Source: Hypoxylon rubiginosum (Eukaryota > Ascomycota > Sordariomycetes > Xylariales > Hypoxylaceae). From it: a DNA stretch of 64,000 nt. This document shows, piece by piece, positions 55,182 to 64,000 of this stretch. The notes under the pieces are model-generated. The model made no database searches, was not told the origin of the DNA, and was given only the letters and a program-made list of their open reading frames with translations. The translations under genes were made by a program, and so were the position numbers. Numbering within the stretch: position 1 is the stretch's first letter; each line of letters begins with the position of its first letter. The stretch spans positions 2,418,001 to 2,482,000 of the forward strand of contig CADCXA010000025.1 in NCBI GenBank assembly GCA_902806565.1, in the 5' to 3' direction.

Positions 55182-56277
55182 ATGACTGTGTTGCGAGATG
55201 TTTGGAAGCTTGAGTAGGAAGGCAAGGGGGTAGTTGCAAAACTTGAGGCTGAGCAGATGATGACGAACCTCTATCACGAATAAATGCAAAGTTTCCATCA
55301 CAAGTCCTTTGTCAAGCCCACGTCATGAAAACCTGCCCAGAAGCCGTGAACTCCTTCCACAGCCTACTGATGAAGATTGGAAATTAAATATTGTAAGTGG
55401 TAGGGATCTAATGGGATCGAAAGATCCCTAGGTATAAGGTGGCTAATAGCATGGCTATTGGGTCATGGTAACTGACCCCTCTTCGTTTCTCTTTTTCACT
55501 GCTTACTCCTGAAAGCCATCCCTTGGAAGATCTAGAATACTTCCGAGCTTCTTAACAGTCTAGGTAAGATCTGATGCATAAAACAAGGGGTTATTTTGAT
55601 AGGGGTATGCACGAAAATGACTGTATGTATCGCCTTCGACTTTGTCTAAATTTAAAAGAAGGGGGGGGGGGGGGACAATTGGATAGGTATTAGGTAGACT
55701 CACATGTTATTAATTTATCATGAAGATCATTGAAAGCTGGGCATATATCGTAGCCTATGAGTCAGGTATTGTATTGACTGAGATATGGTTAAGTTGGTTA
55801 AAGTCACATATCCAGGAAAATATTCCACTGATGCTTCAACACCTCGGGTTTGCGTACTAATGACTGGGATTTCCAAGTACGAGAGGCACTTCAACGCGGC
55901 TATTCTTAAAGGTTCGGCGTATTAGTCGGAGATCAGACTCAGGAGATTAAGTGGTCCACCGGATACAGCAAATGTTTGCTATGTCTTAGGAAGAACAAGC
56001 CTTAGAAGTAAGGACTGGAAACCCCCTATTTTCAGGGCTAACGTAGCAGAGCTGAATTTCGTGATGTAGACCTACTGATTTAATGGATTCATTGTCACTT
56101 ATTTTCATCTGATAGTTGGAGGCCTCCATAACCGCGTCACAAGCCGGCTTTTATTAGTATATTTACCTACATTGGCGTCCACCCGTCGGACTTGCAATTC
56201 TTTCCTCGTACCATCCAACGACTCGCAACCCACAACCGACCCTCAGAAGGAACTTCGATATTTTACATCATATTCCA
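55182..56277. other. Intergenic region
   Basis: No gene seen in 1.1 kb. A run of 14 G (55661-55674) is the only feature of note. Confidence 0.5.
55661..55674. repeat. Poly-G run (14)
   Basis: Fourteen consecutive G after GAA, in intergenic DNA; its length is likely variable. Confidence 0.85.
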
Positions 56278-57025
56278 ATGGCAGAGCAAGATAGCATCGT
56301 AAGCACCACCACAGCAGTCGATACCTTGCTGCGCATTCGTGGGAACACCTGCAATGCCATAGACTTAGGCAATGATGCAACCAGAGCATATCAAAAGATA
56401 ATCCGAAAGCTGAAGGCATTAGAGAGTGGTCCACTTACCTCCTTGCATGACTCGCTACAAACCTCGAATGATCTCCCTCTATCGCCGGAACAACGGAAGA
56501 GTCTCAAGGAAATGGAAATAGCTCTTCAATCTTCCTACCAATCTTTTTATCTTCTTAAGAAGCGATTATCAGAAGGTCGATGTTCTTCCAACGAGCGTCT
56601 CCTGGTGCTGGTTGACTCGGGATTCAATCCTATTAAAGACATCGTTGAGATTGCCTTAGAAATATTAAGGTCGTCAGTTTCCCTACATGCTCCTAGCGAT
56701 CAGATAAGAGTAACTGACTGTATTACATAGGCAAACGGCCGCCCAGAACCAACAACTTCGAGAGAAAGCTTCTGCGAAGTTGGAGGTATTTTCACAAAGG
56801 CGTGCGAGGCTAAGTTTCACTATCCACAACCTCGAGAAGATAGAGCGGTATATGAGTATGACCTGGGGGAAAGTCCCAGTACTTAAAGATACCAAACTAT
56901 GTATAGAGAAATACATAAGCTTCTACAAAAGCGTAATCGATGTAACAAACGGTAAAACGCAAGCAGTCGGCGACATGGACCTCGTCGGCCTAAGCCTAGA
57001 AGACACACAGCCCGTCGGCATTTGA
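56278..57025 (+). CDS. Unrecognised helical protein next to the second RIP tract
   Basis: Not assigned to a family. Proposed exons 56278-56669 and 56731-57025 (228 residues); the intron has a weak donor (GTCGTC) but a clean AACTGAC..CATAG end, and the frame is kept (EIALEILR joined to QTAAQNQQLREK). The protein is mostly amphipathic helix, with heptad-like stretches at about residues 30-110 (KLKALESGPLTSLHDSLQ, LKEMEIALQSSYQSFYLLKK) and 130-160. No signal peptide or membrane segment. The overall style recalls N-terminal helical modules of fungal NLR-like or ankyrin proteins, but that is only an impression. Beyond the stop at 57023, coding-like text continues in two other frames to 57374 with shifts near 57017 and in the GACGAGAG repeat at 57176-57192, so the 3' part may be a frameshifted remnant. 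Confidence 0.5.
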
Positions 57026-57374
57026 CGAGGCGTCGTCCACGATCTTGACCGTCTTCCGCCGCGACGACAACGACTACAATATCCGGTCGGCGGAAAGAAA
57101 AGGTCGAAGACTCCTCATCCAACATGACCAATCCGTCGGGCGAGGTCGAGTTCTCTCGCCTCGACGGCAGTGGGGACGAGAGGACGAGAGGACGACGCAG
57201 AACAGCATCCCGGACGTGGCGCAGAGCTACACCAAGCTTGTCATCGCGCCCGGCAACGCGCACATGATCGAGTCATTCGCCTGCGGCGGCGGCCAGGACG
57301 TGGCTGTGGAGTTGAGCAGCGTGCCCGGCGGCGAGACGGACTTGCGCAGGAGACATATGCTCGAGGGAAAATAG
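57026..57374 (+). pseudogene. Possible frameshifted 3' continuation of the preceding gene
   Basis: Coding-like segments (FDEASSTILTVFRRDDNDYN, then GEVEFSRLDGSGDE, then SYTKLVIAPGNAHMIESFA followed by CGGGQDVAVELSSVPGG) succeed each other in different frames up to a stop at 57374. G+C-rich codon use contrasts with the AT tract starting 180 bp further on. Either introns or indels separate the pieces. The family is unknown. Confidence 0.35.
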
Positions 57375-57417
57375 CATGGCGCAAGCTCGAGGCGGGAAGA
57401 GTGAAGCAGGGTGGATC

Positions 57418-57478
57418 AACTTCTCTTTATTTCATTATCAACTTCTCTTTATTTCATTAACTTCTCTTTATTTCATTA
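57418..57478. repeat. Three copies of a 20-bp unit at the edge of repeat copy B
   Basis: AACTTCTCTTTATTTCATTA starts at 57418, 57440 and 57459. The last copy is also the first recognisable sequence of the RIP repeat (compare 18099 onward and about 58581 onward). Confidence 0.9.
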
Positions 57479-57720
57479 GTACTGCCACAATTTCACCGGC
57501 CAATCAGATACTTAGAATCGCCCCGCACTTTTCGACGTTTTCTTTTGCAATTCTATCGTAACAAGGTTTATAAAAGTGTAAATAATATTAAAAAGTTACG
57601 TAAAACAAGCTTTATTAAATTATATAAATTATTAATTTTTTTAAAACGTGGTAAAAAAGATTAAATAATTTTATAAAGAATTTTTTGTTTATATATTTAA
57701 ATATAATTAATTAATTAAAA
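57457..57720. repeat. Partial repeat copy B with unmutated left edge
   Basis: Bases 57457 to about 57720 align with 18097 to about 18350 and with 58579 onward. Over the first roughly 100 bp copy B is normal sequence and copies A and C differ from it almost only by C to T and G to A. Beyond about 57560 copy B itself becomes AT-rich. Homology fades near 57720. Confidence 0.85.
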
Positions 57721-58578
57721 TTTAAATTAATTATAATTAATATTTAATAAATAATATATAAAGCCGCTATTTATTAAGCCGATATATTTAAGTTTAAAAA
57801 AATTATATTTAAGTTTAAAAAAGTTATTTATATATAATTAAAAAAAAGGCTTTTTTTTAATTATATTTTTTAGTTAATAAATATATAAATATATATAATA
57901 TAAAAAATAAAAATATAATTAAAATTAAATTATAAATATATAAATATATTTATATTATATTTAATTAATAATAAAATATAATAAAATAAAAATAATTTAA
58001 TAATTATATTAAATATAAAAATATATTTATATTATATTTAATTAATAATAAAATATAATAAAATAAAAATAATTTAATAATAATTATATTAAATATAAAA
58101 ATATATTTATATTATATAATTAAATTATATAAAAAAAATATAATTATATTAATAATATATTAATTAATTAATATACGTGGTTATATATAAAAAAAAATGC
58201 GTTAAAGGATTTTTACAATAAAACTTATAAAGTAAATTAAAAAATAAAAATTTAAAAACACGGCTTTTAAATATAATATTAAAAAAATAAAAATAAAAAA
58301 ATAAAAATAAAATATATATTATTAATAATTTAAAAGTATTTATTTAATTAAATTTATTTTTAAATTTAAGTTATTATAATATATTAAAATTAAAATGTTT
58401 TTTAATTTTAAATAAAAAATAAAAAATATAATAATAAATAGTTTAAATATAATTAAAAAATAATAATAATAATAATAATAAATAACTTAAAAATATAATA
58501 AAATTAATTAAAAGCTTTTTATTTATTATATAATTTTTTCAGCCGTGTTTATATAAATAAATTATATAATTAATTATA
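57721..58578. repeat. AT-rich spacer with a 77-80-bp tandem repeat
   Basis: RIP-like sequence not matching the start of copy A. A unit starting ATATATTTATATTATAT recurs at 57944, 58021 and 58101 (periods 77 and 80). An (ATA)n run is at about 58462-58482. No gene. Confidence 0.75.
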
Positions 58579-61500
58579 TTAACTTTTTTTTATTTTATTA
58601 ATATTATTATAATTTTATTAATTAATTAAATATTTAAAATCGCTTTATATTTTTTAATATTTTTTTTTATAGTTTTATTATAATAAGGTTTATAAAAATA
58701 TAAATAATATAAAAAAGTTATATAAAATAAGTTTTATTAAATTATATTAATTGTTAATTTTTTTAAATTATAATAAAATAAATTAATTAATTTTATAAAA
58801 AATTTATTAAATATATATTAAAATATAATTAATTAATTAATATAAATATTAATATAATATAAAAAAATATAATAAATTTAATTTTTAATTATAGTTTTTT
58901 TTTATAAAAAACATATATTAAAATATAATTAGTTAATTAATATAAATTTTATATATAATATAAAAAAATATAATAAATTTAACTTTTAATTATAGTTTTT
59001 ATTTTAATAAATATAATATTATATAAACTTATAATATAACTTTTTTTTTAATTAAAATTAAATAAATTTTATAAAATTTATAATATTTTAAATTATATTA
59101 TTAGTTATTATTTTTATAATTATTTATTTATAATATTTAATTAGTTTATATTATTAATAAAATTTATAAAAAGATATTTAAATTATTTAAAATTATTTAT
59201 TTAATTTTAATTAAATATATTTAAAAATTATTATATTTATAAAACTTATAAAAAAGCGGTTTAGTTTTTTAATTATAATATAAATAAGTTTAATTAAACT
59301 TAGTTAAATATATTTAAAAAATATATAAATTTATAAAAAAATATTTTAATATATTTTAATTATTATTTTTAAATATATTTAATTAAATTTAATTAAATAT
59401 ATTTAAAAAATATATAAATATATAAAATAAAATTTTAATATATTTAAAATATTTTTAAATAAATTTAATTAAACTCGGTTAAACGTATTTATAAAATAAA
59501 TAACTAAACTTTTAATTATTTAATTAACTTATAGTTTTTATATTATATTTATAAGTTTTATAAAAAAATATTAATTTTTTAATTAACTTTAAATATAATT
59601 AATTAAATTTAACTAACTATAATTAAAAAATAAATAAATAACTTTTATTTATTTAATTTTTAATTATTTAATTAATTTATTATTTTTTTAATTATATTTA
59701 TAAATTTTATAAAAAAATATTAATTTTTTAATTAATTTTAAATATAATTAATTAAGTTTAATTAATTATAATTAAAAAATAAATAAGTAATTATTATTTT
59801 TATTATTTAATTAATTTAAATTTTTTTTTATTATATTTATAAAGTTTATAAAAAAACATTTAAATTTTAATTTTAATTTAAATATATTTAATTAAACTTA
59901 ATTAAATATATTTAAAAAATAAATAATTTATAATTATTAAAACTTTTAAAAATAATAAATATATTTAATAAAATTTAACTAATTATATTTAAAAAATAAA
60001 TAATTTATAACTAATTAAGTTTTTAAAAATAAAATATATTAATTTAAAAATAAATCGTTTATATTAATTTAAATTTTAAATTATAAATATTTTTTAAATA
60101 TTTTATATTATATTAATAATAAAATATTAACTTATATTTATATTTATATATAATAAAAGGTTAAATTTATTTTTTTATTTTTATATATTTCTTTTTTTTT
60201 TCTTGTTTTTTTGTTTTTTTTTTTTTATTATATTTAAGTTTTTTTTTTTTTTTTTACTTAATTATAACTTAACTTTTAACATTTATAATAAACATTTATT
60301 TAATTTATTAAACTATATAATAAAATAAGTATTTTTTAATATTAAAACCTAATTATAAAAATCTTTTAAATTTAAAATATATAAATATTTTTTTTTATTT
60401 TTAATGTTATAATTACTTTTTATTTTAATAGTTAATATATTATTATTATAACTTTTTTATTTATTATAATTTATTTTTTTAAAAATATATATATATTTAT
60501 TAAATTTATTTAAAAACTAAATTTATTAAATAGTTTTATATTTTAAATTAATAAAAAATAATTATTTATTAATAATATTAAACTAAAAATAATAATAATA
60601 ATAATAATAAAACTGATTTTAAATAAATAAAATTAACTTATTAACTTATATTTTTTAAAATTATAAAATTATTTTATTATTATTTAGTTTTAAATTTTTT
60701 CTTATTTTTTTTATATAAATTTTTTATAAGAATTATTTTTAATTATTATTTTTTAAATTAAAGTTTTAATAACTATTTATTAAATAATATAAATAATTAT
60801 TTTATAAAGTTATAATATTTTAAGGTTTTTATTAATAATAAATATTTTTAATTATATATATAAGTTTTTTATAATATTAATAATTTTTTTAATAAATTTT
60901 TTAACGCTTTTTTTATAAAAAGTTACTTTATATTATAATTTTTTTTCTTTTTTTTAATTAATAAAAACTTATTATTATAAAAATAAAACTTATTTTTTAA
61001 TTTTTTTTAAAATTTTAATAAGTTATATTAAAAACGGTTTTATTAAAAAAATAATTTTTATAAATTAATATTATTTTTAATTATATTTATAAATAAAAAA
61101 ACTTTTATTTTTATAAATTTATTAAATAATTTACTTTTTTTATTTATAATTCTTAAAAAAAATAACTTTTTATTATTATTAATATTAATTAATTTAATTA
61201 TAATAAATAATAATTTAAGTTTTTTATTAAAATTTATATTAATATTTGTTTTATTAAAATCTAATAAAATATTTAACCTTTTTTTAAAACTTAAAAACAT
61301 TAAATATAAAATTAAATAAAAGTTAATAATATTAAATATATTAAAATAAAAATTAAAATAAAATATATTTATATTTAATTTTAATTATTATATTTTAATA
61401 ATATTTAACTGTTTTTAATAAAATTTAAAAGAAATTAATAATATATTAATATATAATTTAAATATTTAAATAATTTTAATATATATTTATTTCTTTAAAA

Positions 61501-64000
61501 ATTTTTATTTTATTTATTTTTTATATAATAAAATATATTATAATAAAATATATTAAACGTGTTTTAAAAATATTAATTTAAAAAAAAGTAAATTTTATAT
61601 ATACTTTTTTTTATTTATAAATTTTTTTATTTTTTATTTAAATTTTTTATTTATATTTTTTAATTTTAATTAATATTAAATATTTCTTTTAATTATTATT
61701 ATTTTATTTACTTTTAATATATAAATATTATTATATTTTAATATATAATTAAATTTTTTTAAAATTTATTATTATTTAAAACTAGTTTATTATAATTATA
61801 TATTATTTATTTTTTTTTTATTTTTATATAATAAATATATATAAATTTATTAAAATTTATATTAAATATAAAAAAGTTTATATATTATTTAAAATAATTT
61901 TTAATTTTTATATAAAAAATTTTTATCGTATTTATTATTTATATTATATTTTAAAATAATATTAATTATTAAATAAAATTAATTTAAATATATTTTACTA
62001 GTTTAAATATTTTTAAAAGTTTAAAATTAAAAGAAATAAGGTAATTAAATAATAATAATTTAAGCTTTAAAATCTTTTATAATTATTTTAAACTTTAAAT
62101 TAATAATTTTTAAAATAAAACTATTTATTATATTTCCTGTATTTTTATTATAAAAAATAACTAGATTTTATTAAATATTATAAAACTTAGTTATATAGTA
62201 ATAAACTTTTATAAATAAATAATATAATTTTTATAATATGTTTTATTAATTTAATAAATATTTTAAAAAAAAAAAAAAAAAATTAAAACTTTTATATCTT
62301 ATTATAAAAATAAAAATATATAATTAATAAAAATCTATAAATTTTTTAAGTTTTTATAATTATTATTAATTAGTTTTAATTTAAAAGCTTAAAAGTTTTA
62401 AAAAAATATTTAATAGTTTAATTTTGTTTTTTTTTTATATTTATTTTATATAAACTTATTAATTATAATATTAATAATTTAAATTTTAATTGTTTTTAAA
62501 TTTAAAAAGTTTTATATTATATAACCGGTTTTTTAAAAATAATATAAAATAAATAACTTAAATATATTTAATTATATTTTTATAACTTATAACTAGTTAT
62601 TTAATATTAATTTATTATTAATAATAATAATTTAAATTTAAATATTTTAATATAACTTTTTAAAAAAATCTATATAAATAATTTATATATTAAAAAATAT
62701 ATTATAATTTAAAAATAAATATAAAAAACTATAAATAATTTAAAAAATTTAAATATAAATAATTTTATAATTTAGTTTATATTAAAATTTAATTTAAATA
62801 TAAATTAATAATATAAAAACTTTTTAAAGATTAAAAATATCGCTAATATTATTTTAAACGTTATAAAAAAAAACTAGTAATAAAAAAAAAATATTTTAAT
62901 TAAATAAACTATTATAAAAAAAATATTATTTTTTTATATATATATTTTTATAAGTTATTTAATATATATATTATTTATTTATATATTAATATAATTATAT
63001 AAAAAAACTAATTATAATTTAAATATATAATTTTATAATAAAAATTATAAAAAAAAGAATTTATTTTTATAATAATATTTTTAATATTATTTATATAATT
63101 ATAAATAAAAAGTATTAGTTTTATTTATATTTAGTTAATTTTTCTAGTAATATTTAATTAATATTTAAATTATTATAAAATAAATTACTTTAAAATAATT
63201 AAAATATAAATAAAATAATTTATAAAAAACTTTTTAAAATAATTTTTATAATATTATTTTAACTAAAAACATTAATTTAATTAATATTAACCGTGGTATA
63301 TATTTATTATTTTTATTTATTAATAATAAAAGATTTATATTTTATTATTATTAAAATTTAATAGTTATTATTTACTATTTAAATTAATTAACTTTTTTTA
63401 TTATTTTTATTATTAATTTAAACTAGCTAAAAATAAAAAATAAGTTTCTTTTAAATTAAACTATAAATAATTAATTTAATATTAATATCTGTGTTTTTAA
63501 CTAAAAATAAAAGGTATTTTTAAATAATATTATAAAAAAAGATTATTTTAATAAATATTATAATATAATTTAAATAATTAAATACTAAAAAAAAAGCTTG
63601 TTTTATATATATTACTTGGTTTTATTATTATTATTAAATTATAATTAATTTATAAAACCTGTAAATATTAATTATATTATATAAATTAAAATTTTAAAAA
63701 TTAATATTAATTTAAACGGCGTTTTATAATAAATAATATTATTTAATATAATATATAAACCTTATAATATAACGAATTTAAAATTATTTTATATAATTAA
63801 AAACTATTATTTTAAAAACTTTTTAAAGTTATTTTATTTTAAAACTATAGTTAAATTAAATAAATATTTAATATATAAATAAAAATTATATATTAAAGTT
63901 TTAAATTATTTAAAACTAATAAAGTAAAATAATAATTAAATAATATTATATAATCCTTTTTTTAGTTAAAAATACTAAATATATATTAATATTAAAGTTT
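58579..64000. repeat. RIP-degenerated repeat copy C, truncated by the window end
   Basis: Direct-orientation copy of 18097 to about 23568, offset about 40.4-40.5 kb. It shares the AATCGCTTTATATTTTTTAA landmark (here about 58638), the (AAT)n run (about 60590) and many other blocks. Copy C lacks about 28 bp near 62222 and about 18 bp near 62800 relative to copy A. Substitutions are mainly C/T and G/A, each copy keeping different residual G and C. The reading frame at 61058-61300 is a chance product of Ile/Lys/Asn/Phe codons. Confidence 0.9.

Noticed and set aside
61058..61300. Open frame in RIP copy C
   Set aside because: Same reason; it covers the region homologous to the frame in copy A but on the opposite strand.

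Overview
The window is nuclear DNA of a filamentous ascomycete (Pezizomycotina, most likely a sordariomycete; this placement is inferred). The genes are eukaryotic, with many 50-130 nt introns bounded by GT..AG and often a CTAAC/CTGAC branch site, and the two long, nearly G+C-free tracts look like DNA destroyed by repeat-induced point mutation (RIP).

Region 1 (1-10456) holds an aspartokinase cut by the left edge (-), a homoserine O-acetyltransferase (-), a nitrilase (+), an O-acetylhomoserine sulfhydrylase-type PLP enzyme (+) and a kappa-class GST-like protein (+). Aspartate activation, homoserine acetylation and gamma-replacement on O-acetylhomoserine are normally scattered in fungal genomes. 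The same three enzyme types are co-clustered in the Fusarium fusaric acid locus (FUB3, FUB5, FUB7). I read this as the edge of a biosynthetic gene cluster that feeds homoserine-derived C4 units into an amino-acid-like product, with a nitrilase as an unusual member. This is the most interesting part of the window. Any PKS, NRPS or regulator would lie left of base 1.

Region 2 (10866-16227) has a CorA-like two-helix membrane protein and the cAMP-dependent protein kinase catalytic subunit, both on the minus strand. Region 3 (about 18050-31870) is a 13.8 kb AT tract with no usable reading frame. Its first 5.5 kb is repeated in direct orientation from about 58579 to the window end. A short third copy (57457 to about 57720) has a left edge that is still unmutated, so the pre-RIP sequence can be read there.

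Region 4 (33127-57374) is a gene-rich island between the repeat copies: an L-type lectin cargo receptor and an LMBR1-like membrane protein (divergent pair), a C2H2 protein with extreme Ala/Pro/Asp/Asn low complexity, an orphan first-exon fragment of a mitochondrial aspartate/glutamate carrier beside 150-bp tandem repeats, a YGSS-repeat protein, a lysophosphatidate acyltransferase, an HXXXD-family acyltransferase with Asn in place of the catalytic His, 5-aminolevulinate synthase, a secreted GH30 glycosidase, and an unrecognised helical protein beside the second AT tract. Exon coordinates were worked out by hand from splice signals, reading frame and family sequence; no alignment or search was run.
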